This document shows positions 6,436 to 14,210 of a stretch of DNA of 28,917 nucleotides, one piece after another. The stretch's first letter is position 1. Every line of letters begins with the position of its first letter. The position numbers were made by a program, and so were the translations under genes. The stretch spans positions 1 to 28,917 of IMG/VR virus record IMGVR_UViG_3300046003_001495; one strand, given 5' to 3'. The notes below the pieces were generated by a model. The model was not told the DNA's origin. It saw only the letters and a list, made by a program, of their open reading frames with translations, and searched no databases. Origin of the DNA: a virus.

Positions 6436-7831
6436 TATATCTATCTCTGTTAAAGTGTAACCAACCTTTTTTATATCCCATTAGACCTACAAACTCCATT
6501 GCATCATCAATATCAGTCATTTGATGCAATATGTACGCTGGTTTAACAAGACCAGCCTTGCACATAGCTACTCTCTCTATATTACTTCTTTTCATAGCCA
6601 AAGAATTTAATTTTGGCTTTGGCAAAAGTACTAATTCTGCCATTTCATTTTGCGTTCTTGTTTTCGGTTTGTAAATATAACCACAAAACTTACATTCTAC
6701 TGAACGTGCAGGAATAAGTGCCTCACATTGTTTGCAAGACTTCATTGGTTCTGCTTTCTTATTTTCTTTTTCCTTTTTTTCTAAACTCCAGTATCTATTT
6801 TGCTCCCAATATCCGTGCCTTGAAATATTGCTGCCAAAGTCAAGAATAGTAAACTTTGACTTTGTTGGTGTTACTCTACTACCTCTTCCACACATTTGCA
6901 AGAATAAAGGTAGTGATGTCGTTGCTCGGTAAAGTATAACTACTTCGATATCTGGCTGGTCATATCCAGCATTTAATATTCCGCAATTGCAAACTACTGC
7001 GTTAGGTGTGTTGGCAAACCACTCAAGTATGCTTATCCTTTCAGCATCTGGTGTTGTACCATCAATATGCTTTGCTTTAATGCCACTAATATTAAATTGC
7101 AAGCAAACCTGCTTTGAAGAATTAACATTTGATGCAAAAAGTATAGCTTTTTTATTAGGTGTTAACCTCTTATAATTAGTAACAACTCCTTCGTATATTT
7201 TGTTTTCTTGATAATATTGTTCTGTGTCGTAGTCATCACCTCTTCTCTTTAATTTCTTTAGGTCAATTTCAACTCCATAGGTTATTGAATCTGATAGGTA
7301 ACCATCACGAATGAGGTCTGGTGTGTCAACATTTTGAATCATATCATTGTAGAAATCAGATAATGAATTCTGCTTACCTTTTCGATATGGTGTTGCAGTA
7401 GCACCTATGACATAAGTTTGTGGAGCAAAGTAAGGTAGCAATTTAGTGAAACTCTCAAGGTGTGCCTCATCAATTATAATCAATGTTCTTGATTGCAAAA
7501 AAAGTAGGTAGTCTTCAATTCTTCGGTTAAATGTTTCAACCATTGAAACGTGCAAAGAGAGAGAGAGGTCTGGTGTTGAATTGGCAGTAATTAATTCTGG
7601 TGTTAATCCAAAATTTGCGAATGTTTTTGATGATTGCTTAAGTAGTTCTGTTCGATGGGTAAAAATAAGCACCCTGCCACCTTTTTCGATTGCATTTTTA
7701 ACGATGTAGGTAAACATCACAGTTTTGCCAGAGCCAGTTGGAGAGCATAGTATTACTCTCTTTTTTTTATTGGTAAATGAATTTCTAACCTCATCTACAA
7801 GTTTGGTTTGGTAATCTCTTAATTGTATCAT
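6419..7831 (-). CDS. SF2 (DEAH-box) helicase with C-terminal zinc ribbon
   Basis: 470 residues from ATG 7831, chosen because it forms an ATGA overlap with the primase stop and because MIQLRDYQTKLVDEV is the usual start of this family; an ATG 39 bases upstream would only add a basic stretch. Motifs: Q-like RDYQ, Walker A SPTGSGKT (about 30-37), DEAH (121-124), GATATPYR (143-150), and motif VI in QMCGRGSR. After the helicase core there is a CxxC...CxxC zinc ribbon (CKQCEAL...ECKFCGY). This is the type III restriction/ResIII-like helicase commonly carried by phages for replication or recombination. It lies between primase-helicase and VRR-NUC genes. Confidence 0.9.
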   Translation of the reverse strand: MIQLRDYQTKLVDEVRNSFTNKKKRVILCSPTGSGKTVMFTYIVKNAIEKGGRVLIFTHRTELLKQSSKTFANFGLTPELITANSTPDLSLSLHVSMVETFNRRIEDYLLFLQSRTLIIIDEAHLESFTKLLPYFAPQTYVIGATATPYRKGKQNSLSDFYNDMIQNVDTPDLIRDGYLSDSITYGVEIDLKKLKRRGDDYDTEQYYQENKIYEGVVTNYKRLTPNKKAILFASNVNSSKQVCLQFNISGIKAKHIDGTTPDAERISILEWFANTPNAVVCNCGILNAGYDQPDIEVVILYRATTSLPLFLQMCGRGSRVTPTKSKFTILDFGSNISRHGYWEQNRYWSLEKKEKENKKAEPMKSCKQCEALIPARSVECKFCGYIYKPKTRTQNEMAELVLLPKPKLNSLAMKRSNIERVAMCKAGLVKPAYILHQMTDIDDAMEFVGLMGYKKGWLHFNRDRYNVFRR

Positions 7832-10242
7832 TGAAAATTTGGTTTTTCTTCGTTTCTTAAATCTTCCCACATTTGAGATTCATTCTCAATGGTAAACCAT
7901 CTGCCAATTGGTGTGGAATTACCTTCAGCGTAGTTGTAGCCATAAAATGTGCAATAGTTTTCTAACCATTGTTTAAATTTCTTTTGACTTAACCACTTTT
8001 TAAAATCTTGATACTCTTCAAGAAATTCGTTGTACTTGTCACGCTTGGAAAGCCTATCGTTAAAGCTAAATACTTCGTGAGTCTTTGTCCATTCATAAAA
8101 TTCAAATGATGTGTTCTTAATGAATTTGCGTGTGTGAATGTTTCCAAATTCAGCAGCAACTAATCCGTTGTTGAGGTAATATTGGGCGCATTGAATCATA
8201 TAATTATCGAATCTGCTCCACTCATCATCATCCCACTCATCGAATAGTAGTTTGCCAAACTTCATTAAAGGGGTATTAGCAGCATTAAAGTAATCAGATA
8301 GTTCAACCTCAAACTTTCTGCGTTCAAATGACCCACCGACACCTCCAACTGTATAGTTAGTTGTAATAATTATTTTTGGTGATTTTTGCACTGGTAACTT
8401 GATTGCATCCTGCCCTTTATATTCGATGGTAATACCTTCAGTAATCAAAGAAAATAACCTTTCAAAATCAAAGTTCTTTTTAACATCATCAAAGACCAAT
8501 AGTTGACAATCCGTGCTTACTGTTTGATAGGGAAATGATTTGTTGAAATCAAAAGTTTTACCATCAATACTGCTCACCTTTTTCAAGTGACTTAAAGCAT
8601 TGCAGAATAAACCTTTACCGCTACCTCCGTTTGGGTTCTCACTTATTACACTATCGTTCAAAATTACTGCCTTATTATTGGCAGATGTCTTGAAGCTATG
8701 CATAAGGTAACCTATTACTGATTTAAAAGTATTATACTTTTGTTTATTCTCTCCAGCAATATACCAGATAAAACTTCTATATTCACTATTGTGATGGTCT
8801 TTAATTGCAAAATCTCTATCAATGATTTGGTTCTTCCAAACGTAACCATCAACATCAAGGTAGTCAATAGTTTCAAAGCTATCTTTAGTAATTTTAACAA
8901 CACAATTTTTGTAGTAAAGAAATATCTCATCTTGCGTGTCCTCTTTGATTTTAATGTTGGCACTTGCAAGTAAACCAAGAAAATCAATGTTAAATGCTTT
9001 TGTTGATGATGCCATTGAATCGTACGGAGAATAGCCAATATCTTTACGCTCCATTAAATTATTCAAAACATAATCTTTTATTCTTTTTTCGTTAGTTTCT
9101 TCAACTTGGTTTTGGTCAATCTGAATAAACGTAAATGTCTTGCTTTCGGTTGGAAAGAATTTGCTAAAGTTGTTGTTCTCCAGCCAAAACTTATACTTAT
9201 GTGGTGAAAGTTTAAACTTTCCTTTGTCATCAAATGACCAATAGTCTTCTATGTCAATATTTTCTCTAATTGTTTCCGATGCCTCATCAATTTTTTTAGG
9301 GTCAACATCTGGCAATAGTTTAATTATTTCTTTCGCAGATTTTCCCTGCCTAACTTGTTTCTCAATTTTAAACTTAATGGCATTGTCTTCAAAAAACCTT
9401 GTTCCGTGTACTTCTGATTTTTTGTAGGCTGATTTGCATAATGTTTCAATTTCAGATAACGTAAAATCACTTTCTTGAAATTCATTTAGCACATTCAATG
9501 CTTCGTGCTTGTCAATGCCAAAGCAGTTTAATGCCATTGCTAACTTGAAAAGATTTGTATTCCTGCTCCCTTTAGTGTTGCCATATTTCTTCTTCCACCA
9601 AGTTAAAAGGTTTGAAATTATTCTATTATCGGAATTGATTGCAAATATTGGTGTAACTGTGCCTATGTCACTATACTCTGGTTCTTCAACTTCGTTATAT
9701 ATTAATGCATTTGGGTTAATGTAAATGTTTGGGTCATAGCTTTCGTAGCACAACCTTGAAATGTTACTACTACTAACATCAAAATATTCTGAATCAAAAT
9801 AGTTTTTTAATGAATCAAAATAACCTTTGTAGTTTGATGCACCATCTAAAGGTATCTTAATTATCAATTTAAAGCCATTACCACGTGGCGAAATAAACAT
9901 TGCGAACACATACTCATCATCACGCAAAGAATCCATTAGCGCAATCATTTCAGCCTTATCTTTGAACTTATCAAAATCTAATGGCATTAATCCGCTAAAT
10001 TGCTTTATGCCCTTATCATTTCGTTCTTTGAAAACACCTTGAAAATTGATTGCAGGTAATTCTTTTTTTAGTAATTGCTGCTTTTCCTCATCAGTTTCCG
10101 CTTGTATCTTTTCAATTAACTTTTGTGACTTACCAGAACGAATGCGCTCAAAGACATAGTTGACATCACGTTGAAAGCCATTGGTAACCTCTTTAAGAGA
10201 TTTGTATATTGTAACTATCATAATATTAGAAAACAAAACCAT
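7828..10242 (-). CDS. Primase-helicase (BT4734/VirE-N domain plus SF3-type ATPase)
   Basis: 804 residues from ATG 10242; the ATG at 10221 (MIVTIYKSLKEV) is equally possible and aligns better with the domain start. The N-terminal region (about 10-180) has the features of the BT4734-like/VirE-N primase-polymerase domain of Bacteroidota: LMPLDFDKF (about 85-93) and FISPRGNGFKLIIKIP (about 116-131). A PriCT-like helical part follows (about 205-275). The C-terminal part is an SF3/D5-type helicase: Walker A GGSGKG (539-544), Walker B LLVFDD (581-586), IIITTNY (624-630) and a likely Arg finger in FERRKF. It should unwind and prime the phage origin. It is preceded by a leader with repeats and a strong promoter. 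Confidence 0.88.
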   Translation of the reverse strand: MVLFSNIMIVTIYKSLKEVTNGFQRDVNYVFERIRSGKSQKLIEKIQAETDEEKQQLLKKELPAINFQGVFKERNDKGIKQFSGLMPLDFDKFKDKAEMIALMDSLRDDEYVFAMFISPRGNGFKLIIKIPLDGASNYKGYFDSLKNYFDSEYFDVSSSNISRLCYESYDPNIYINPNALIYNEVEEPEYSDIGTVTPIFAINSDNRIISNLLTWWKKKYGNTKGSRNTNLFKLAMALNCFGIDKHEALNVLNEFQESDFTLSEIETLCKSAYKKSEVHGTRFFEDNAIKFKIEKQVRQGKSAKEIIKLLPDVDPKKIDEASETIRENIDIEDYWSFDDKGKFKLSPHKYKFWLENNNFSKFFPTESKTFTFIQIDQNQVEETNEKRIKDYVLNNLMERKDIGYSPYDSMASSTKAFNIDFLGLLASANIKIKEDTQDEIFLYYKNCVVKITKDSFETIDYLDVDGYVWKNQIIDRDFAIKDHHNSEYRSFIWYIAGENKQKYNTFKSVIGYLMHSFKTSANNKAVILNDSVISENPNGGSGKGLFCNALSHLKKVSSIDGKTFDFNKSFPYQTVSTDCQLLVFDDVKKNFDFERLFSLITEGITIEYKGQDAIKLPVQKSPKIIITTNYTVGGVGGSFERRKFEVELSDYFNAANTPLMKFGKLLFDEWDDDEWSRFDNYMIQCAQYYLNNGLVAAEFGNIHTRKFIKNTSFEFYEWTKTHEVFSFNDRLSKRDKYNEFLEEYQDFKKWLSQKKFKQWLENYCTFYGYNYAEGNSTPIGRWFTIENESQMWEDLRNEEKPNFQ

Positions 10243-10283
10243 CTCCTAAATGGGATACAGCCAAGTAGGTAGATGGTTTGTTG

Positions 10284-10299
10284 TTGGCATTTCTGCCAA
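10284..10299. repeat. Inverted repeat TTGGCA-N4-TGCCAA in the primase-helicase leader
   Basis: A 6-bp perfect stem with a four-base loop (TTTC) between promoter and start codon. It may be a leader hairpin or a small operator. There is no T-tract, so it is not a terminator. Confidence 0.5.
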
Positions 10300-10300
10300 T

Positions 10301-10345
10301 ATTATTATTTAGAATCTGTATCATTCTATTATTATTTAAAATCGG
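10301..10345. repeat. Imperfect direct repeat, 27-base period, upstream of primase-helicase
   Basis: ATTATTATTTAGAATCTG (from 10301) and ATTATTATTTAAAATCGG (from 10328) agree at 16 of 18 positions. They lie immediately downstream of the predicted -7 element (10350-10357), a normal place for a repressor or for replication-initiator binding. Confidence 0.55.
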
Positions 10346-10349
10346 TTTG

Positions 10350-10381
10350 CAAATATATTATAAATTATTGGATAAAACAAA
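10350..10381 (-). promoter_or_regulatory. Bacteroidota-type promoter for primase-helicase operon
   Basis: Minus strand: TTTG (10381-10378), 20-base spacer, TATATTTG (10357-10350). Both elements match the Bacteroidota consensus TTTG-N19-21-TAnnTTTG. It overlaps the 3' end of the upstream gene, with the expected start of transcription near 10343 and a leader of about 100 bases before the primase-helicase gene. Confidence 0.7.
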
Positions 10382-10729
10382 TCCTCTTCCAGTTCCTGCA
10401 CTATTGTATAATTTAATTCTATAATTATTTTCTAATGCAAATTTTTGCAATTCCATTTTTATTCTTTTTGGTGTAGTATCTACTACAACTTCTTTAATAG
10501 AATCAAATAATTCTTTGTTGCTATAGTATCTATTGACCTTTATTGTTTCAAAAAAGGTATGCATATTTTGCATATCCTTTATCGAAAAGTTTAAGTAAAC
10601 ACCTCCATTTTTTGGTGATGGTGCTTCAATACTTTTAGCTATTTTTAAAGATGTGGTTTGATACCACTCTTTTGAGAACATATTAATGGTTTGTTCTCGC
10701 AACACTTTTTCAATTTTGTGACAGTTCAT
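10358..10729 (-). CDS. Hypothetical protein, possible DNA-binding replication accessory
   Basis: 123 residues, not recognised. Begins MNCHKIEKVLREQTINMFSK; the C-terminal third (TPKRIKMELQKFALENNYRI followed by SAGTGRGFVLS) looks like a helix-turn-helix or winged-helix ending with a basic, Gly-containing beta hairpin. It stands alone between the repeat-rich gap (10730-10963) and the primase-helicase promoter, the place where an origin-binding or regulatory protein would be expected. That role is inference from position only. Confidence 0.6.
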   Translation of the reverse strand: MNCHKIEKVLREQTINMFSKEWYQTTSLKIAKSIEAPSPKNGGVYLNFSIKDMQNMHTFFETIKVNRYYSNKELFDSIKEVVVDTTPKRIKMELQKFALENNYRIKLYNSAGTGRGFVLSNNL

Positions 10730-10963
10730 TTTATTTTTTTTTGATTGTGCAACAAATCTAACACTTTGAAACGTATTGATGTGGTGCGTATTAATTACTT
10801 ATAAACATTGATATAAACACTTTATATAATCTGTTTTTGGCTAAAAACAACACATTGAAACCCAAAAAAATTAAAAAATAATATTTTACCATTTTTTTAT
10901 ATTCTATATTGTAAATAATTCGGCTCTCAATGTGTTGCAGCGTTGCGGAATAGTCATAATAAA
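10730..10963. other. AT-rich intergenic region with repeats: candidate origin or control region
   Basis: About 230 bases without a credible gene. It holds a perfect 11-base inverted repeat, CAACACATTGA (10848-10858) and TCAATGTGTTG (10927-10937), enclosing 68 bases of very AT-rich DNA, and a related copy TAACACTTTGAAACG at 10759-10773 (compare CAACACATTGAAACC at 10848-10862). A TAGATTTG at 10760-10753 on the minus strand could be the -7 element of the next gene, but no -33 element accompanies it. The composition and repeats suit a replication origin next to the primase-helicase; this is unproven. Confidence 0.5.
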
Positions 10964-10991
10964 GCCCATAGCTATTTTAGGTGCTATGGGC
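10964..10991 (-). terminator. Rho-independent terminator of the recombination operon
   Basis: Perfect 9-bp stem GCCCATAGC / GCTATGGGC with a ten-base loop, located nine bases after the stop of the Gp157-like gene. On the minus strand it is followed by TTTATTA. On the plus strand it is followed by AATTGTTTTTT, so it could act in both directions, but no gene is seen on the plus strand before it. Confidence 0.8.
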
Positions 10992-11000
10992 AATTGTTTT

Positions 11001-11495
11001 TTACTTAATCTGCAAATTACGATGTGTTGCTATACTGCAACCAGCAACTTGAACACCATCTTTAAGTGCTGCCTTAATTGCTGCCTTATCGGCTTGTTCT
11101 GTTACTTTTACCACCTTGTAAAGTGATGGCAGTTGGTTTACATCATCCACTTCAACTGTTTCCGATTTACGAAAGTTGATTTTTACTAAAGGTGTCTTAA
11201 TCTCATCAATCTGGAATGTGTCCATTGCGTGTTTTATGCGGTCTTTAAGGTATTCACTTGCTTTCTCACGCTGCTTTTTCGCTGCCTGCAATCGTTTTAT
11301 TTCAGCATCAATAATTTCAACATCTGCATCCATTTGCTTAATAACAAATGAATAGGCTACTGATTTGTTTTGTATTTGCTCTTCAGTGATTGCTAACTGC
11401 TCACTTAATTCTGGTGTTAATTCACCATCGTTGTCAATTAACTGCTCTGCTAATTGATTGTAATTTTGTTCGATGTTATAGATAGATATCTTCAT
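11001..11495 (-). CDS. Siphovirus Gp157-like protein
   Basis: 164 residues. N-terminal two thirds is a long coiled coil (EQLIDNDGELTPELSEQLA through DAEIKRLQAAKKQREKASEY), followed by LKDRIKHAMDTF, a beta segment with INFRKSETVEV, LPSLYKVV and ADKAAIKAALKDG ending with a GVQVAG turn. This layout (coiled coil, RxS.svev, lP, dK..ik..lk.G..V.Ga) is that of the Gp157 family, regularly found beside RecT/Erf-type annealases. The biochemical role is unknown. It overlaps the annealase stop and is the last gene before the terminator. Confidence 0.8.
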   Translation of the reverse strand: MKISIYNIEQNYNQLAEQLIDNDGELTPELSEQLAITEEQIQNKSVAYSFVIKQMDADVEIIDAEIKRLQAAKKQREKASEYLKDRIKHAMDTFQIDEIKTPLVKINFRKSETVEVDDVNQLPSLYKVVKVTEQADKAAIKAALKDGVQVAGCSIATHRNLQIK

Positions 11496-12169
11496 TAGTT
11501 TGCTGGTGTTAATTTGGTTTTCATATCATCCTTTGCTGCTAATACTCGTAGGTCTGTTTTCTGGTTAAGTGTTAATTTCTTCCATACCGCTTTGATTTCA
11601 TCAAGTGAAACACACACTTGAATGTCATTAATGATTTCATCAATAGTTGTGTCAACCTCAACGTGTGTAGCCTCTTCAGTTGTTACTACTTGCATTTCCT
11701 CTGGAACGTAAACTGGCCCACTAAAGATGTCTGGGCAATACCATTTCACACCATTACTTATTGCGCGCGCGAATAACATATTTTTAGGAAACTTATCAAT
11801 GTTTTTTGTAAGTGCTTTTCTTGCATCCTCAATGGTGAATGTGCTATTACCTATTTTTGTATTACCTTGATAGAAATCAATGCTGCAAACCTTTTCAGAT
11901 GCATCAACTACACGATAGTCATATTTTCCACTCCCTTTAAGTCTTGATGCAATTAAACCTGCTCCTATTGTCGGCTTACCTTGAATGATATGGATACCAG
12001 TCATAGCAGCAAATGGAGGAATTCCAATTTCTTGCCCTGCTTGAATTTTAACTATTGCTTGCGCTGCTGATTTTGTGTCTGCAAACATTCCGCTTTCTGC
12101 GAATGCTTTCGCCAAATTCATCAATTCTGATATTGGCAACTGTTGTACGATTGAAACTTGTGTGTTCAT
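11495..12169 (-). CDS. RecT-like single-strand annealing protein
   Basis: 224 residues. The family pattern is clear: LAKAFAESGMFADTKSAAQA, then IVKIQAGQEIGIPPFAAMTG with IHIIQGKPTIGAGLIASRL and later NMLFARAISNGVKWYCPDI. These blocks define a phage RecT-like family that anneals complementary single strands during recombination and replication. The C-terminal 50 residues are a helical, acidic tail. It is sandwiched between the DUF3127/SSB-like gene and the Gp157-like gene, the usual setting. No YqaJ or lambda Exo-type partner exonuclease is visible nearby. The start is preceded by the shared leader TTAAAAACTAACAAA. Confidence 0.85.
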   Translation of the reverse strand: MNTQVSIVQQLPISELMNLAKAFAESGMFADTKSAAQAIVKIQAGQEIGIPPFAAMTGIHIIQGKPTIGAGLIASRLKGSGKYDYRVVDASEKVCSIDFYQGNTKIGNSTFTIEDARKALTKNIDKFPKNMLFARAISNGVKWYCPDIFSGPVYVPEEMQVVTTEEATHVEVDTTIDEIINDIQVCVSLDEIKAVWKKLTLNQKTDLRVLAAKDDMKTKLTPAN

Positions 12170-12184
12170 TTTGTTAGTTTTTAA
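12170..12184 (-). promoter_or_regulatory. Leader motif TTAAAAACTAACAAA before the RecT-like gene (one of four copies)
   Basis: Directly abuts the ATG at 12169. The identical 15-mer abuts the ATG of 12840-13052 (13053-13067). TAAAAACTAACAAA abuts 14559-14720 (14721-14734) and TTAAAAACTAACAAT abuts 14725-14994 (14995-15009). None of these genes has a Shine-Dalgarno sequence, so this A-rich element probably serves as the translation initiation region; it decides the start codon in the last two genes. Confidence 0.7.
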
Positions 12185-12190
12185 GGGTTA

Positions 12191-12511
12191 TTAAAATGGT
12201 ACTTCTTGATTATTACTTGGTGCTGCTTCCGTAAACGGATTACTATCCACTTTCCAACACACTATAGTGTTAAAAACCTTAACTTCACCTTGCGGTGATG
12301 TCCACTCTCGCCCACGAATGTTAATGTGAGCTTCAATGTCTTGACCAACTGATAAAGAATCTGCAAGTGCGCAGGCTTTCTGTTGTAGTTCAACTGAAAC
12401 TATTTGTGGATACTGGTCTGCGGTTGTTAGGATTAGTTCTCTCTTTGAGAATTTACCATCACTTACTGATACTGTTGCGCCAATGCGCTTAATCGTGCCT
12501 TTGATTGTCAT
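12191..12511 (-). CDS. DUF3127-like single-stranded-DNA-binding protein candidate
   Basis: 106 residues. Sequence KGTIKRIG....S.GKFSKRELILTT, QYPQIVSVELQQK and GQDIEAHINIRGREWTSPQG resembles DUF3127, an OB-fold-type domain frequent in Bacteroidota. The C-terminus NNQEVPF ends like the acidic-aromatic tip of bacterial SSB proteins (DDIPF), which recruits partner enzymes. Placed upstream of the RecT-like annealase, it most likely coats single strands during phage replication. The C-terminal tip similarity is my reading and short. Confidence 0.7.
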   Translation of the reverse strand: MTIKGTIKRIGATVSVSDGKFSKRELILTTADQYPQIVSVELQQKACALADSLSVGQDIEAHINIRGREWTSPQGEVKVFNTIVCWKVDSNPFTEAAPSNNQEVPF

Positions 12512-12521
12512 AATTGTTTGT

Positions 12522-12812
12522 TTATTTGTTTTTGTGTAAGAAATCTGTTAATACCATTGATAAGAATGAGGTGTGCGGGATGTAATCGTTGAATTGCAAG
12601 TTAATTTCGTGTTTGTCATTAGATACTGCAAGGTCACATAATTGCATTGTCCAGAATGCATCTTTAAGTTCGATTGAAGCAGTTATTTCTCCATCTTTAT
12701 TCCATACATAGAACGTTTCGCTTTCTGATTCATATTCTATGCGTTCTTTAGAATTTTCGATTTGCCACGTTGTAAGTGTAGACACCTTTGTTATTACGTT
12801 TATTGATTGCAT
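12522..12812 (-). CDS. Hypothetical protein in early operon
   Basis: 96 residues, not recognised. Strand-rich and acidic: ERIEYESESETFYVWNKDGE, IELKDAFWTMQLCDLAVS, then HEINLQFNDYIPH. It has no signal peptide or membrane segment. It is followed ten bases later by the SSB-like gene and uses a variant A-rich leader (AAACAAACTAACA) before its ATG. Confidence 0.6.
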   Translation of the reverse strand: MQSINVITKVSTLTTWQIENSKERIEYESESETFYVWNKDGEITASIELKDAFWTMQLCDLAVSNDKHEINLQFNDYIPHTSFLSMVLTDFLHKNK

Positions 12813-12839
12813 TGTTAGTTTGTTTTATTGGGTTTGTAA

Positions 12840-13052
12840 TTATCTTAACATATTAGAGTTAGAGGTTTTTGCCTCTAACTTATTTTTCTTGTCTAAAAAC
12901 TTTGCCCAAAGTTTTAAAAGTGTTTTGTTATTTTCTCCAAATTCTGCATCAAGTTTTTTAAGATTATCTATTCCTGTTTCAAGGTCTGCAATGTCTGTGC
13001 AATTGCTTACTTTTAAGTAAGGGTTGTTGTTGATTTTTTCTGTTAGTGTCAT
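12840..13052 (-). CDS. Small hypothetical protein, first gene after an early promoter
   Basis: 70 residues, not recognised. Predominantly helical and charged (DIADLETGIDNLKKLDAEFG, then LLKLWAKFLDKKNKLEAK). It has the strongest expression signals of the early block: a consensus promoter at 13094-13124 and the exact leader 15-mer against its ATG. A small early host-takeover or regulatory protein would fit, but nothing in the sequence shows a function. Confidence 0.65.
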   Translation of the reverse strand: MTLTEKINNNPYLKVSNCTDIADLETGIDNLKKLDAEFGENNKTLLKLWAKFLDKKNKLEAKTSNSNMLR

Positions 13053-13093
13053 TTTGTTAGTTTTTAAAATTAGTAATTGTTATTTGTTGAGTG

Positions 13094-13124
13094 CAAATCT
13101 ACAACTACTTTTTTAACCTACAAA
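13094..13124 (-). promoter_or_regulatory. Consensus Bacteroidota promoter for the recombination operon
   Basis: Minus strand: TTTG (13124-13121), 19-base spacer, TAGATTTG (13101-13094). Predicted transcription start near 13086, about 35 bases before the ATG at 13052. It lies in the gap between the 80-residue gene and the 70-residue gene and would drive 13052 down to the terminator at 10964-10991. Confidence 0.8.
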
Positions 13125-13150
13125 TTTATTTTAGGTTTATTTTATATCCG

Positions 13151-13393
13151 TTAACATATTTTAACATATCGCTTTGCAAGGTTATAGACCTTAAAATGTT
13201 GTGGCTTCCAGTTAGCAACACGATTTCGGAGGATGTTTTTGACTTGTTCTTGGGTCATAAAGCACTTTTCACCAATGGTCACGAATGCGCCTTTACCTGC
13301 ATTTCTTCCATAGGTTTGCACTCTTTCAAGGTTAATTTGCTTGATAGCATCGTAAATTTCTTGTAGTTGTTGGGGTGTTGGTTTATTTATCAT
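13151..13393 (-). CDS. Hypothetical protein, basic, early operon
   Basis: 80 residues, not recognised by name. It starts INKPTPQQLQEIYDAIKQIN and has a basic C-terminal half (LRNRVANWKPQHFKVYNLAK). The segment FVTIGEKCFMTQEQVKNILR could form a helix-turn-helix, which would suggest DNA binding. It follows the methyltransferase stop by one base and is the last gene before the promoter at 13094-13124. Confidence 0.55.
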   Translation of the reverse strand: MINKPTPQQLQEIYDAIKQINLERVQTYGRNAGKGAFVTIGEKCFMTQEQVKNILRNRVANWKPQHFKVYNLAKRYVKIC

Positions 13394-13394
13394 A

Positions 13395-14210
13395 TTAAAA
13401 TAGTGTTGTTTGTGTTAAATATTGTTTTAATCTTTTTTCTGCTATATCGCAGTATTCTTTTGATATCTCTGACAATATCCAGTTACGTTTCCATTTGTGA
13501 GCCATTTTAGCAGTTGTTCCACTTCCACCAAAACAATCGTAAACTATATCATTTTCATTACTCCAACTTACAATATGGTCTTCAGCAAGTTTTTCGGGAA
13601 ATATAGCTGGATGCAAAAAAGCTAATTCATCTTTACTGCTTCCGTTCATTCCTGTTGCATAATCCCAAATGTTTCCTTTAATCCTTGTTTCATTTACAGT
13701 TAGCTTTTCATCTCTCCATCTAACTGCATCGCCTTTCTCTTTTTTAGCGTCTGTAATTTTGCCGTGATTAAACTTTTTTACATCTCCAGCAAAGTTTGTT
13801 TTTATCTTTATAGGGTTAAATGTGTTTGGTCTTCCTTTGCTAAAAACAAACATATACTCAAACTCTTGCTCATATCTATTATGTGTTAATGGTGGTTTTC
13901 TGCTTGAATAAATCATTGTATCGTGCAATTTAAAACCACAATTTTCAACAAAATAAATAGCTTGCTTAAATGATGTCAAACTTTCGCATCCATCTTTTGT
14001 TGCATCTCCAACTACCCAAACAACCACACCACCATCTTTAGTTACTCTAAACAATTCTTTGGCAATATCCTCAAAAGGAAAACTAAATCCTTTATATTGT
14101 CTCAAATTATCGTAAGGTGGCGAAGTAACTGTTAAGTCAATAAAACAATCTGGCATACGTTTCATTGTATCTAAACAATTTTCATTGTATATCTTATTCA
14201 ATTCCATCAT
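13395..14210 (-). CDS. DNA adenine-N6 / cytosine-N4 methyltransferase (beta class), orphan
   Basis: 271 residues. Catalytic motif IV TSPPYDNLRQY (TSPPY at 29-33) precedes the AdoMet-binding motif I DCFGGSGTTA (225-234), the beta-class order of the N6_N4_Mtase family. Between them lies a variable part with NIWDYATGMNG that probably contributes to target recognition. TSPPY does not by itself separate N6-adenine from N4-cytosine specificity. There is no adjacent restriction endonuclease, so it is an orphan enzyme that probably protects phage DNA from host restriction or marks it. Starts at ATG 14210 in an ATGA overlap with the HTH gene. Confidence 0.9.
   Translation of the reverse strand: MMELNKIYNENCLDTMKRMPDCFIDLTVTSPPYDNLRQYKGFSFPFEDIAKELFRVTKDGGVVVWVVGDATKDGCESLTSFKQAIYFVENCGFKLHDTMIYSSRKPPLTHNRYEQEFEYMFVFSKGRPNTFNPIKIKTNFAGDVKKFNHGKITDAKKEKGDAVRWRDEKLTVNETRIKGNIWDYATGMNGSSKDELAFLHPAIFPEKLAEDHIVSWSNENDIVYDCFGGSGTTAKMAHKWKRNWILSEISKEYCDIAEKRLKQYLTQTTLF

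Noticed and set aside
10932-11126. Plus-strand ORF in the gap upstream of the recombination operon end
   Set aside because: It runs through the terminator hairpin and into the Gp157-like gene in antisense; Cys-rich chance translation.
13149-13172. TTAACATATTTTAACATAT direct repeat near the end of the 80-residue gene
   Set aside because: Short, AT-only and partly coding; no further copies seen, so not treated as an operator.
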